From JAVVHE01 sp032249695 (GTDB taxonomy: Bacteria; Pseudomonadota; Alphaproteobacteria; Sphingomonadales; Sphingomonadaceae): a DNA stretch of 64,000 nt. Below, one piece after another: positions 1-8,201 of this stretch. The notes under the pieces were generated by a model. It did no database searches. It was not told where the DNA came from and saw only the letters and a program-made list of their open reading frames with translations. Position 1 is the stretch's first letter; each line of letters starts with the position of its first letter. The stretch spans positions 1 through 64,000 of the forward strand of contig JAVVHE010000005.1 in assembly GCA_032249695.1 (NCBI GenBank), read 5' to 3'. Position numbers and translations under genes: made by a program.

Positions 1-28
1 CGACCAGGCTGCTGAAGCAGCCTGGTCG
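1..28 (-). terminator. Stem-loop downstream of the small gene at 38-322
   Basis: A perfect 12-bp inverted repeat (CGACCAGGCTGC / GCAGCCTGGTCG) encloses a TGAA loop. It begins 10 bases after the stop codon of the minus-strand gene that ends at 38. A clear T-run cannot be seen because the window ends here, so intrinsic termination is inferred from the stem alone. It could equally serve a convergent plus-strand gene outside the window. Confidence 0.6.
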
Positions 29-37
29 GCGCCGCGA

Positions 38-322
38 CTAGGCCCGTCGTCCATGGCGTCTCCTTTCACCGGTTAGGTGCGCGGCGCGCCAAATGGCACG
101 GGTTCGCAGATCAATCTCGGTATCAGTTCGACCTAGATCTGCATCCGGTTCCGAGATGCACCAAGATGCAACGGGGCGGCCCGTTAGCGGATCAATGCGC
201 CACTCCATCATCGGCGCGGACGCGCGACGGATAGCGACGACGCTCAGGCGGACGACTCTGAACGGGATCACCGTCCCTTGATCGGGACGTGAGCTGACTT
301 GCGTGTGGAGAATGTTCTTCAT
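38..322 (-). CDS. Small hypothetical protein (94 aa)
   Basis: I do not recognise the family. The start ATG at 322 is preceded on the minus strand by GAGGTGAGAC, a strong Shine-Dalgarno sequence about 5 bases upstream, and a 12-bp stem-loop follows the stop. Both argue that this is a real gene. The protein is soluble and has no signal peptide or membrane segment. Its centre (around residues 38-55) reads MMEWRIDPLTGRPVASW, a plausible folded segment, and the last 20 residues are Arg-rich. The product could be a small regulatory or DNA-associated protein, but nothing in the sequence settles that. Confidence 0.55.
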   Translation of the reverse strand: MKNILHTQVSSRPDQGTVIPFRVVRLSVVAIRRASAPMMEWRIDPLTGRPVASWCISEPDADLGRTDTEIDLRTRAIWRAAHLTGERRRHGRRA

Positions 323-757
323 GTCTCACCTCACTGGCGCGCCGCACAGGCCGCCACGGGCGAGACTGATCAATCAGCCCTTACCGGGACGCACCTTGCG
401 GCGTGTACTTTCGACTACTGTCGCTGGGCATTGGGTTGATCTTTCCACCTTGGGAGCGGCCAGCCTCAACGGGCCGCGTCTTGGCTAAGCGCCCTCGCGA
501 TGCGAAAGTCAAGGGTGCATCAGTCGCGAATCACCAGATGCGGCCGTCGGTGAAGCACGGCGCGCCGATCGTGCGATCGAGCGCCAGCCGGTGGGCCCCG
601 GGCCACGCGTCGGTCGCGCCCAGCGGCGATGGCCAGCCGCGGCTGTTGTCTGACGCGGTCTCTCCCGGGACGAGCGGGTCTTACGCCTCGGCGCACTGCC
701 GACCGCCGTGCTCGATTTTTTCAGGCCGGGCAGCTTCCGCTGGCGGGGTGACCCGGC
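323..757. other. Intergenic stretch without a convincing gene
   Basis: Between the small minus-strand gene and hisIE I see no gene with start, RBS and recognisable product. On the minus strand an open frame runs from 680 to a stop at 531 and encodes about 49 residues ending PCFTDGRIW. Its composition looks protein-like, but it has no usable start codon and could be the tail of a decayed gene. Confidence 0.4.
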
Positions 758-1363
758 TCAGCGGGCGCGCTCGCCGAGCACGTCGAGCACGTCGCTCAGC
801 GCCACCCCGCGCGCGCGCAGCAGCACCAGCAGGTGATAGAGCAGGTCCGCCGCCTCGCTCGCCAGCTCGGCTCCGTCGCCGGCCGCGCCAGCGAGCGCGG
901 TCTCGACGCCCTCCTCACCGACCTTCTGCGCTGCGCGCTTGGGGCCGCGCGCCAGCAGTCTGGCGGTATAGCTAGCCTCCGGATCGGCACCGGCGCGCGC
1001 GGCGATGGTGCGTTCCAGCGCGGCGAGACCGCCGATGCCGGGCGCGTCCGCCTCGCCGAAGCACGAGGTGGTTCCGAGATGACAGGCCGGTCCCGTCGGC
1101 TCGACGCTCAGCAGGATCGTATCGCCGTCGCAGTCGGTCGTCGCCGACAGCACGCGCAGCCGGTTGCCGCTCGTCTCGCCCTTGCGCCAGCGCGCCTGCC
1201 GCGAGCGCGAGAAGAACGTCGCCTCGCCGCTCTCCAGCGTTTCGGCGAGCGAAGCCTCGTCCATCCACGCCAGCATCAGCAGCTGCAGCGTCGCGGCGTC
1301 CTGCGCAATCGCGGGGAGGAGACCCTTGGACCAATCGGGCGTGGGGCCTGCAAGCGTCAGCAT
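758..1363 (-). CDS. hisIE: Bifunctional phosphoribosyl-AMP cyclohydrolase / phosphoribosyl-ATP pyrophosphatase
   Basis: This enzyme catalyses steps two and three of histidine biosynthesis, hydrolysing PR-ATP to PR-AMP and opening the PR-AMP ring. The 201-aa protein has an N-terminal HisI domain with the conserved FFSRSRQ...W.KGETSGN segment and the metal-binding D-C-D-G-D and CHLGTTSCF motifs. The C-terminal HisE domain has KVGEEGVE and EAADLLYHLLVLL. I place the start at the internal Met (1363) in front of LTLAGPTPDW; an upstream Met at 1399 would add a short Arg/Ala-rich extension not expected in the family. No other his genes are in the window, so this gene stands apart from any his operon. 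Confidence 0.93.
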   Translation of the reverse strand: MLTLAGPTPDWSKGLLPAIAQDAATLQLLMLAWMDEASLAETLESGEATFFSRSRQARWRKGETSGNRLRVLSATTDCDGDTILLSVEPTGPACHLGTTSCFGEADAPGIGGLAALERTIAARAGADPEASYTARLLARGPKRAAQKVGEEGVETALAGAAGDGAELASEAADLLYHLLVLLRARGVALSDVLDVLGERAR

Positions 1364-1438
1364 CGCGGCCGTTTTCCCGAAAGGCGCGCGCGCCCGCAAG
1401 GGGCAGCGCCGTCGGCGCCTGCGTCCGGATCAGAGCAG

Positions 1439-3853
1439 ATGTTTAAGTCCGCGCCAATCAGGCCGTCTCATGCCTGTATGCGATGGTTCCGCACCCTGCC
1501 AAAGGCTCCGGTCGGATGGAGCACGTTGCTGTCGCTGACCGATAGCAGCGATGAGGCAGCCGCTGAGCTGCGACAGCGCCAGCTTGCGATGTTCACCCGG
1601 CTGGTGCCGCTGTCGACGGTTGCCGTGCTGGCGCTCGCGGCGGGGCTTGCGCTGTCGGCCGGCAGCGGACGCAACGAGATCGTGGCGTGGCTGTGGCTGG
1701 CGATCGTCACCGTGCTGACGCTGGGTTTCGCCGCGATCGTCTGGGGCCTGCGGTCCAACGCGGCCGAGCAGGGCGTCGATGCCGGGACGATTCGTCTTGT
1801 CGCGGCTTTGTCGGGGGTGGTCGCGGTCGCGTATAATTTCTACAGCGTGCTACTGCTGGTGCGCGGCGGCGCCCCGCACGAATATTACGCGTCGGGGTCG
1901 ACCCAGCTCGCCATGATGATCGCGGGGCTGTATTTGTTCTCGGCGATTCCGCTCGCGGCCATCGTGTTCCTGGGCGCGGGACTGATCTTCTATTCGGGGA
2001 CGGTTGCGTTTCTGATTGGCTCAGGCCTGATCCCCTTGGTCTCCGCCGTCGTGCCGGCGGGGCTGGCGGTCATCGTCTTCGCAGCGATCCTGCACGGCGC
2101 GGCTGCGCAGGCAGTCAATGAGCGGACGCTCATCGAAATGCGCTCGCGCGGGGACGTGATCGCGATGCTGCTGCACGAGATCGAGCAGAATGGCCGAGAC
2201 TGGCTGTGGGAAGTCGACGCCGAGATGCGCCTCCAGCACCTCTCCGCCCGCTTCGCCGAGGAGTTCGGCTGGACAGAGCGACAGCTGCGCGGCCGCGCCT
2301 TCCTCGGTGCGACGCTGAAGCCCGGTGGTGACATCGAGCGCATCCGCGATGCGGTCGAGGAGCGGCGCAGCTTCCGCAATCTGCTCGTCTCCGTCGAGCT
2401 GCGCGGCGAGCGGCGCTGGTGGTCGATGTCGGGCAGCCCGCGCCGCGACTCGTCGGGCCGCTTCATCGGCTTCATCGGGGTCGGCGCCGACGTGACGGAC
2501 CTGCGCCGTAGCCAGGAACAGATCGAGCGCATGGCGAACCAGGACGGGCTGACCGGCCTCGCCAACCGCACCGTGCTGCGCAAGGCCGTCGCGGATGCGC
2601 TCGCCGACGCGCACGCACAGCGCCAGCCGGTCGCGCTGCTGCTGATCGACCTCGATCGCTTCAAGGCGGTCAACGATACGCTCGGCCACCTCGCCGGCGA
2701 CCGGCTGCTGCGCGACGTCGCCGCGCGGCTGGCGTCGGCTGCGCCCGCGTCGGCGCTGACCGCGCGGCTCGGCGGCGACGAGTTCGCGATGGTGCTCCCC
2801 GGCTCGTCGCGCGCTGCGGCCGAGGCGGTCGGGCGGCTGATCGTCGAGCGGCTCACCGAACCGTTCGAGCTCAACGGCAAGAGCGTCGCGATCGGTGGCA
2901 GCGTCGGCGTCGCGGTCGGGCCCGAGGATGGAGCGCAGCTGGACGAGCTGTTCCGCGCCGCCGACCTCGCGCTTTACCGCGCCAAGGAGGACGGCCGCGG
3001 CCTCGTCCGCGTCTATGATCGCGGCCTCAGCGACGCGGCCGAGGAGCGCCGCGAGCTCGAGGCGGCGCTGCGGGGCGCGCTGACGAGCAACCAGCTGTCG
3101 CTCGACTTCCAGCCGATCTACCGGCTGGGCACCGGCGGGGTGCGCGGGTTCGAGGCGCTGCTGCGCTGGGCGCATCCGAAGCGCGGGCGGATCCCGCCCA
3201 ACGTCTTCATCCCGATCGCCGAGGAGGCGGGGTTGCTCGATCCGATCGGCGAGTGGGTGATCCGCACCGCGTGCGCGTGGGCTACGCGCTGGCCCGACAG
3301 CATCGATGTGTCGGTCAACCTGTCGCCGTCGCAGCTTGTCAACCCGCGCCTGCCAGCCGTCGTGCTGAACGCGCTCGCCACCGCGGGGCTGGCGCCGCAT
3401 CGGCTGGAGCTGGAAATCACCGAGAATGTGCTGATGAGCGAGAGCGACGCAAACCGGGCCGCGCTCGCGCAGCTCGCCGCGATCGGCGTGCGCCTGGGGC
3501 TCGACGATTTCGGGACGGGCTACTCAACGCTTGGCTATCTGCGCTCGTCGGTCTTTTCGACGATCAAGATCGATCGCAGCTTCGTGCGCGAATCGGTCGA
3601 CGGCGGCGGGCAGTCGGCGCAGATCGTGCGCACCATTGTCGAGCTGGCCGAGCGGCTGGGCATGGAGACGGTCGCCGAGGGCGCCGAAACCTCGGAGGAG
3701 CTTGAAGCGGTCCGCGCGCTCGGCTGCCGCAGTGTCCAAGGCTATTTCACCGGCCGCCCGATGCCGCCCGAGGCCGCGACCGAGCTCGCTCTCACGTCGC
3801 ACGCGTCCGCCGACGCCCAGCCCGCCAACACGCGCATCCTGCGCGCTGCATGA
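1439..3853 (+). CDS. Membrane-anchored PAS-GGDEF-EAL c-di-GMP signalling protein
   Basis: The predicted role is cyclic di-GMP turnover at the inner membrane. The protein has about 804 aa. Residues 50-215 hold five or six hydrophobic helices. A PAS-like domain follows (about 240-355, with DWLWEVD and GRFIGFIGVGADVTD), then a GGDEF domain with an intact LGGDEFA motif near residue 445, then an EAL domain with FEALLRW near 570, DDFGTGYSTL and a C-terminal QGYFTGRPM. No RxxD inhibitory site lies ahead of GGDEF, so product inhibition of any cyclase activity may be absent. Both catalytic motifs look complete, so direction of activity cannot be told from sequence. ATG 1478 is an alternative start; neither start has a strong RBS. 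The coding end lies inside a tandem duplication. Confidence 0.9.
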   Translation: MFKSAPIRPSHACMRWFRTLPKAPVGWSTLLSLTDSSDEAAAELRQRQLAMFTRLVPLSTVAVLALAAGLALSAGSGRNEIVAWLWLAIVTVLTLGFAAIVWGLRSNAAEQGVDAGTIRLVAALSGVVAVAYNFYSVLLLVRGGAPHEYYASGSTQLAMMIAGLYLFSAIPLAAIVFLGAGLIFYSGTVAFLIGSGLIPLVSAVVPAGLAVIVFAAILHGAAAQAVNERTLIEMRSRGDVIAMLLHEIEQNGRDWLWEVDAEMRLQHLSARFAEEFGWTERQLRGRAFLGATLKPGGDIERIRDAVEERRSFRNLLVSVELRGERRWWSMSGSPRRDSSGRFIGFIGVGADVTDLRRSQEQIERMANQDGLTGLANRTVLRKAVADALADAHAQRQPVALLLIDLDRFKAVNDTLGHLAGDRLLRDVAARLASAAPASALTARLGGDEFAMVLPGSSRAAAEAVGRLIVERLTEPFELNGKSVAIGGSVGVAVGPEDGAQLDELFRAADLALYRAKEDGRGLVRVYDRGLSDAAEERRELEAALRGALTSNQLSLDFQPIYRLGTGGVRGFEALLRWAHPKRGRIPPNVFIPIAEEAGLLDPIGEWVIRTACAWATRWPDSIDVSVNLSPSQLVNPRLPAVVLNALATAGLAPHRLELEITENVLMSESDANRAALAQLAAIGVRLGLDDFGTGYSTLGYLRSSVFSTIKIDRSFVRESVDGGGQSAQIVRTIVELAERLGMETVAEGAETSEELEAVRALGCRSVQGYFTGRPMPPEAATELALTSHASADAQPANTRILRAA

Positions 3854-3917
3854 CGGAGCGCGCATCCTGCGCCCAGCCCGCCAGCACGCAGATCCTGCGC
3901 GCTGCGTGACGGAGCGC
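3815..3917. repeat. Imperfect 56-bp tandem duplication across the GGDEF-EAL stop codon
   Basis: The segment GCCCAGCCCGCCAACACGCG... at 3815 recurs at 3871 with three substitutions over about 47 bases, a 56-bp period. The first copy encodes the last residues and the TGA stop (3851-3853) of the upstream protein; the second is non-coding and contains the matching TGA. This is what a local duplication after replication slippage would leave. A third, diverged copy was not found. Confidence 0.8.
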
Positions 3918-4211
3918 CGGGAGCGATCCGGCCGGAGTGGTGGCGTGCGGATGCGTTCGCCGCAAGGCGCCCATGGTCCCGCCCGGCCTTGTCCGGCACT
4001 GCGGGCGAGCGCATGCTTCCCATGCTGACCAGACAGCGCGCGGCCGTTACGCTCCGAGCTCGGGCCGGCGGGCGACATCACGGGCGTGACCGCACAATCG
4101 CGCTGCATCCCCGTCGGACCATTCGCGCGGCCCCCTCGGCCTCAAACGCAACGGGATCGCGTCAATCCGCCGGGATGACGCGATCGACAGAGCGCGCGAG
4201 CCGACCCGACC
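3918..4211. other. Convergent intergenic region, nothing recognised
   Basis: This is the space between the plus-strand GGDEF-EAL gene and the minus-strand pgeF, counted from the end of the tandem duplication. Open frames here are GC-rich shadows without homologous-looking motifs, and I see no clear terminator hairpin with a T-run. Confidence 0.4.
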
Positions 4212-4970
4212 TTACCCCAGCCGGATGATGCTCAGCTGGCGTCCGTAGTCCGCCTCGCCCGCGTGGGTGGTGCGGCGGTAGCTGAACCAGCGCTCGGGTT
4301 CGGTGTAGGTGTCGGGCGCCGCGGCATCGACGATGGTGACGCCCGCCGCCCGAAGCTGGTGCGCGACGAAGCCCGGCAGATCGAACTGGAAGCGGCCCTT
4401 GGCCCCCGCCGACAGGAACTCGGGCGGAACGCGGCCCTCGAACTCCGGGCCGACTTCATAGCTCGGCTGCGCGATGCACGGGCCGACCGCGGCGACGATG
4501 CGTCTGCGCTCGGCGCCATATTCCTCCATCGTCGAAACGACGCTTTCGATCACGCCGCCCACCGCGCCCTTCCACCCGGCGTGAGCGGCGCCGATCACCT
4601 TCGCGCGGGCGTCGGCCAGCAGCACCGGCGCGCAGTCGGCAGTCAGCACGCCGAGCGCGAGGCCGGGCACCCAGCTCACCATCGCGTCGGCTCCGGGCCG
4701 TTCGTCGTCGAGAATCGGGCACGCGACCTCGACCGTCCGCGCGCCGTGCACCTGGCGCACCGTCACCAGCGCGTCGGCTCCGTCGATCGCGGCGAGCGCA
4801 CGCGCCCGGTTCTCGCGCACCGCAGCGGGGTTGTCGCCCGAGCCAAGCCCCGCGTTCAGCGACGCGTAGAGCCCCTTCGAAACACCGCCGGTGCGGCCCA
4901 GAAAGGCATGGCTCACGTCGCCGAGCACGGGGGAGCGATGGACGGTGAGCGCGCTCACAGGAGTCGCCAC
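4212..4970 (-). CDS. pgeF: Peptidoglycan editing factor / multicopper-oxidoreductase-fold protein (YfiH/PgeF family)
   Basis: The family (COG1496, DUF152, LACC1-like) has purine-nucleoside phosphorylase-type activity in several members, and in E. coli it removes aberrant muropeptide precursors. The 252-aa length is typical. Conserved zinc/active-site motifs are present: the HG of RQVHGARTV, TADCAPVLLAD and AHAGWKGAVGGV. It is the last gene of the lgt - methyltransferase - GNAT - pgeF block and overlaps the upstream GNAT gene by 16 bases, which implies co-transcription and probably translational coupling. Confidence 0.9.
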   Translation of the reverse strand: MATPVSALTVHRSPVLGDVSHAFLGRTGGVSKGLYASLNAGLGSGDNPAAVRENRARALAAIDGADALVTVRQVHGARTVEVACPILDDERPGADAMVSWVPGLALGVLTADCAPVLLADARAKVIGAAHAGWKGAVGGVIESVVSTMEEYGAERRRIVAAVGPCIAQPSYEVGPEFEGRVPPEFLSAGAKGRFQFDLPGFVAHQLRAAGVTIVDAAAPDTYTEPERWFSYRRTTHAGEADYGRQLSIIRLG

Positions 4971-5491
4971 CAGACATGCTCCGCGTCGGCCTGGGAGCCG
5001 ACCATGAAATGATAGTCGCCCAGATGCGTGTAGCCGCGGCGCGCATAGAAGCGCTTGGCGCGATGGTTATCGCTGAACACCGACAGGGTGACCGCCTGCG
5101 CGCCAGCTCTCCGCGCGTGGCTCTCCGCCCAGTCCATAAGCGCGTCGGCAACGCCCTGTCCGCGCAGCGCGGCGGTGAGGTACAGGCGTTTCAGCTCCAG
5201 CGTCGGCACACCCTCCGGCACGAAGGGCAGCGCGTTGGGCGCGACGACTCCATAGCCGCGGACGGCGCCGCCGGTCTCGACGAAGCGCGCAGCGACGCCG
5301 GGCTTGGCGAGCAGCGCCCGGCACGCCGCTTCCGAATGATCGCTCTCGATGAAAGCGTCGAGATCGGCGGCGCTGTAGAGATGGCCGAACGTCTCGACGA
5401 AGGTGTCGCGGCCGATGCGCGCCAGCTCGGCTGCGTCGGCCGGCGTCACGTCGCGATAGCGGACGGCAGTGCGGACATCGATGTTGTTCAT
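4955..5491 (-). CDS. GNAT-family N-acetyltransferase
   Basis: This 178-aa protein has the acetyl-CoA binding motif A in LTAALRGQGVADALMDW (RGQGxA) and motif B ending in AKRFYARRGYTHLGDYHF. Such proteins transfer an acetyl group from acetyl-CoA to an amine; the substrate cannot be told here. The start ATG at 5491 overlaps the stop of the upstream methyltransferase gene by four bases (ATGA), which favours it over longer upstream Arg-rich frames. Its 3' end overlaps pgeF. It belongs to the lgt operon by spacing, not by known function. Confidence 0.88.
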   Translation of the reverse strand: MNNIDVRTAVRYRDVTPADAAELARIGRDTFVETFGHLYSAADLDAFIESDHSEAACRALLAKPGVAARFVETGGAVRGYGVVAPNALPFVPEGVPTLELKRLYLTAALRGQGVADALMDWAESHARRAGAQAVTLSVFSDNHRAKRFYARRGYTHLGDYHFMVGSQADAEHVWWRLL

Positions 5492-6522
5492 GGCTTGGGA
5501 AACCCGGCGGGGTCGGGCCAGCCGCGGCCGGTCATAACCACCGCCTTGAACAGCGCCCCCATATGCTGCGCGCCGGTAAGGCGGAGCGCGGCGGCCTGCA
5601 AGCGCGCCGCGTGCGCGGGGTTGGCGCGGGCGAGCGCGGCGGTGCGTTCGTGCAGCCCGACCGCGGCGAGCAGCGTGCCTTGCGGGATCGGCCCGTGGAC
5701 TGCGCATCCGGCATCGAGCGCCGCCTGCTTCAGCGCAGCGAAGTCGACATGGGCGGTGAGGTCGCTCTCGCCCGGGTCGGCGAACACTGGCACCGGCTCA
5801 CCGCCGCGCATCGCCTGCAGCGTGTCGCCGATCGCACCCTCGGCGCCGTAGTCGACAACCAGCATGGCGCCCCCCCGCCGGGCGAGGCGCCAGGCGAGTT
5901 CCCGGACGATCCGTTCAGCCTGCGGCCGCAGCTCGACGATCGCGCCGGGGGGCGCATCGTCGGGCAAGCCGGGCGGGGGCGCGGCAGGCAGGTCGATCAG
6001 CGCCAGCGCGCCGTCGGGGTCACAGCCGACATGCTGCTCGGCCCAGCCGGTTGCGGTGCGAACCCAGCGCTCGATCGGCAGAGCGTCGAAAAACTCGTTT
6101 GCCAGCACAATCAGCGGCCGGTCGGCAGGCAGCGTCGCGACGCTGTCGTGCCACACTGCGCCGGGCACCCTCCGGGCCTGCTCGCCGCGCAGGCGCGGCG
6201 AGGTCTCGACGAGATGCACCTCGGGCCGCCAGCCGATTTTTGCTGCGGCGCGCAACGAGTCGGCCATCAGCACGCCGCGTCCCGGCCCCAGCTCCACCAG
6301 CGCGACCTCGGAGCGGCCGCAAACGTCCCAAAGGTCGCAACTCCACAGGCCCAGACACTCGCCAAAGGCCTGCGAAAGCTCTGGAGACGTGGCGAAATCG
6401 CCTCCAAACGGGTCGGTTCGGGCGTAATAATGCGCGTTGGCGCGCTCAAAATAGCGCGCAAATGGCATGGGTCCGTGGAGCAGGAGGTGCGCGCGGACTG
6501 CCTCCGCGAAGCTGCCGCTCAC
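5488..6522 (-). CDS. Class I SAM-dependent methyltransferase, MidA/NDUFAF7 family (COG1565)
   Basis: The family is related to mitochondrial NDUFAF7, which dimethylates an arginine of a complex I subunit; the bacterial substrate is usually unproved. The 344-aa protein has a SAM-binding segment VALVELGPGRGVLMAD (about residues 85-100), the NEFFDALPIERW motif that identifies this family, and a second VDYGAEG loop. The GTG start at 6522 overlaps the lgt stop (GTGA), matching the four-base overlaps of the rest of this operon; an upstream ATG would add an Arg/Ala-rich shadow of lgt. A role in respiratory-complex maturation is inference from the family. Confidence 0.9.
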   Translation of the reverse strand: MSGSFAEAVRAHLLLHGPMPFARYFERANAHYYARTDPFGGDFATSPELSQAFGECLGLWSCDLWDVCGRSEVALVELGPGRGVLMADSLRAAAKIGWRPEVHLVETSPRLRGEQARRVPGAVWHDSVATLPADRPLIVLANEFFDALPIERWVRTATGWAEQHVGCDPDGALALIDLPAAPPPGLPDDAPPGAIVELRPQAERIVRELAWRLARRGGAMLVVDYGAEGAIGDTLQAMRGGEPVPVFADPGESDLTAHVDFAALKQAALDAGCAVHGPIPQGTLLAAVGLHERTAALARANPAHAARLQAAALRLTGAQHMGALFKAVVMTGRGWPDPAGFPKP

Positions 6523-7379
6523 GCCGCCGCGGGCGCGGGTTCGTCGGCGGTGAGAGCAGCGGCGGGGCGCTGCAGCAGGCCGCGCGCGATCAGCACGAGC
6601 CCGCCCGCGATCATCGGCAGGCACAGCAGCTGGCCGCGCGTGAAGCCCCACAGGATCGCCACGCCCGCATCGGGTTCGCGCACGAATTCAACGCCGTAGC
6701 GGAAGACGCCATAGAGCAGCAGGAACAGCCCGGCGATCAGCCCCGAGCGGAGGCGGGCGCGGGTCAGCCAGAACACCGCTCCCAGAATGACGAACAGCGC
6801 AATCCCCTCCAGCCCCGCTTCATAGAGCTGGCTGGGGTGTCGCGGCGCCCCGAGCGGATCTTTGGGGAAGATGATTCCCCAGCTGCCATCGGTCGGCCGC
6901 CCCCACAGCTCCCCGTTCACGAAATTGGCCAAACGCCCCAGAAACAGGCCGATCGGCGCAGCGGTTGCCACGTAATCCACGACGCGCCAGCCATCCAGAC
7001 CGTGGTTGCGCGCATAGAGCAGGATCGCGAGGCCGACACCCACCATGCCGCCGTGAAAGCTCATGCCGCCGTGCCAAATCTCGAACGCCATCAACGGGTT
7101 GGCGCCAAGCTCTTGCCAGTCGGCATAGAAGATCAGCCACGCCAGCCGCCCGCCCAGGATGATGCCGACGGTCGCCCATGTGACGAGATCGTCGATATGG
7201 CGCGGCTCGGCGGGGCGGCCGGGCAGCCGCAGCATCCGGGCGACGTAGGCCCAAGCGAGCAGAATGCCCGCGATATAGGCCAGCGCATACCATCGCAGCG
7301 CGAACGGGCCGATCGCGAACAGCTCGCTCGACAGGCCGAAGCTGGTGAACGGCACGGGGTGGTTCAGGAAATCGAGCAT
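6519..7379 (-). CDS. lgt: Prolipoprotein diacylglyceryl transferase
   Basis: Lgt transfers a diacylglyceryl group from phosphatidylglycerol to the lipobox cysteine of prolipoproteins, the first step of lipoprotein maturation, in the inner membrane. The 286-aa protein has several hydrophobic helices. It has the signature GRLANFVNGELWGRPTDG, the HGGM(S/V) segments around residue 100, HPSQLYEAGLEG, and a C-terminal EFVREPD. An in-frame GTG lies directly upstream at 7382. It is the first gene of a four-gene block with overlapping starts and stops. Confidence 0.95.
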   Translation of the reverse strand: MLDFLNHPVPFTSFGLSSELFAIGPFALRWYALAYIAGILLAWAYVARMLRLPGRPAEPRHIDDLVTWATVGIILGGRLAWLIFYADWQELGANPLMAFEIWHGGMSFHGGMVGVGLAILLYARNHGLDGWRVVDYVATAAPIGLFLGRLANFVNGELWGRPTDGSWGIIFPKDPLGAPRHPSQLYEAGLEGIALFVILGAVFWLTRARLRSGLIAGLFLLLYGVFRYGVEFVREPDAGVAILWGFTRGQLLCLPMIAGGLVLIARGLLQRPAAALTADEPAPAAA

Positions 7380-7427
7380 CACGTCCGCCTTAGCGCCCCG
7401 CCGCGCACGGCGGGAGGGGTCTGCCGC

Positions 7428-8111
7428 TTACGCCACCGCGCGCGCCTCCATCAGCGCGTGGAGCGCCGGGATCAGTTCATCGTAGTGCGCGATGAGCGCG
7501 TCGGCGCCGAGGTCGTCGACCGATTCCGCTGAAAAACCAAAGCGGACCGCCACGGTCGGCACCCCCGCAGCGTGACCCGCCTGCGTGTCGAAATGCGTGT
7601 CGCCTACGAACGCGGCGCTGTGCGCCTCTCCGCCCGCGGCGCGGATCGTCGCCAGCAGATGCTCCGGGTCGGGCTTGCGGACGGGCAGGCTGTCGCCGCC
7701 GAGGATCGCGCTGAACCGATGCGCCCAGCCGAGAGCTTCGATCAGCTGCCGCGCCAGCCGCTCGTTCTTGTTGGTGCAGATCGCGAGGCGGCACTCGGCC
7801 GCCAGCAGCGCATCCAACGCGGCGGCGACTCCCGGATAGGGGCGGCTGAGGTCGGCGATGTGTGCCGCATAGTATTCCAGGAACAGTGGCATCATCGCTG
7901 CGGTCAGCTCGCGCGCTTCGCCGCCGGTTCTCGCAAGCCCACGCTCGATCAGCTTCAGGGCACCCGATCCCACCATGTCGCGCACGTCGGCTTCGGGCAC
8001 CGGCTCGCGGCCCAGCGTCACCAGCGCGTGATTCAACGCGGTGGTCAGGTCGGGCCCGGTGTCGACGAGCGTGCCGTCGAGATCGAAGACGATCGTGGCG
8101 GGAAGGGTCAC
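7428..8111 (-). CDS. gph: Phosphoglycolate phosphatase (HAD superfamily)
   Basis: It hydrolyses 2-phosphoglycolate to glycolate, salvaging a product of DNA repair and oxygenase side reactions. The 227-aa protein has HAD motif I FDLDGTLVDTGPDL near the N-terminus, motif II CTNKN, a motif III lysine at RKPDPEHL and motif IV FVGDTHFDTQAG; the cap between motifs I and II is helical. I chose the GTG at 8111 (VTLPATIVFDLDGT) because it places motif I at the usual distance from the start. The substrate is inferred from family position; related HAD phosphatases of the same size exist. It is divergent from glmU across 90 bases. Confidence 0.87.
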   Translation of the reverse strand: MTLPATIVFDLDGTLVDTGPDLTTALNHALVTLGREPVPEADVRDMVGSGALKLIERGLARTGGEARELTAAMMPLFLEYYAAHIADLSRPYPGVAAALDALLAAECRLAICTNKNERLARQLIEALGWAHRFSAILGGDSLPVRKPDPEHLLATIRAAGGEAHSAAFVGDTHFDTQAGHAAGVPTVAVRFGFSAESVDDLGADALIAHYDELIPALHALMEARAVA

Positions 8112-8201
8112 TCGGGCCTCGCTGCTGCGCTGCGGCAGCGCTATGGCGCGGCCGAAGCGGCTGTGGCAATGCCGTCGAAAACTCCGAAGGAACGCATATC
8201 C
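8112..8201. promoter_or_regulatory. Divergent promoter region, gph / glmU
   Basis: Ninety bases separate the GTG of gph (minus) from the ATG of glmU (plus), so promoters for both directions must lie here or inside the genes. I could not pick a confident -35/-10 pair. AAGGAACGC at 8187-8195 is a reasonable Shine-Dalgarno for glmU. Confidence 0.4.

Noticed and set aside
833..1438. Plus-strand open frame continuous with the GGDEF-EAL gene, extending it by about 200 residues
   Set aside because: The extension is antisense to hisIE, Arg/Ala-rich and without family motifs; the recognised membrane domain begins after 1439, so the real start must be near 1439 or 1478.
2021..3400. Long minus-strand frame (459 codons) inside the GGDEF-EAL gene
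   Set aside because: It is the antisense shadow of a gene with intact catalytic motifs; composition is Arg/Ala/Asp-rich without recognisable domains.
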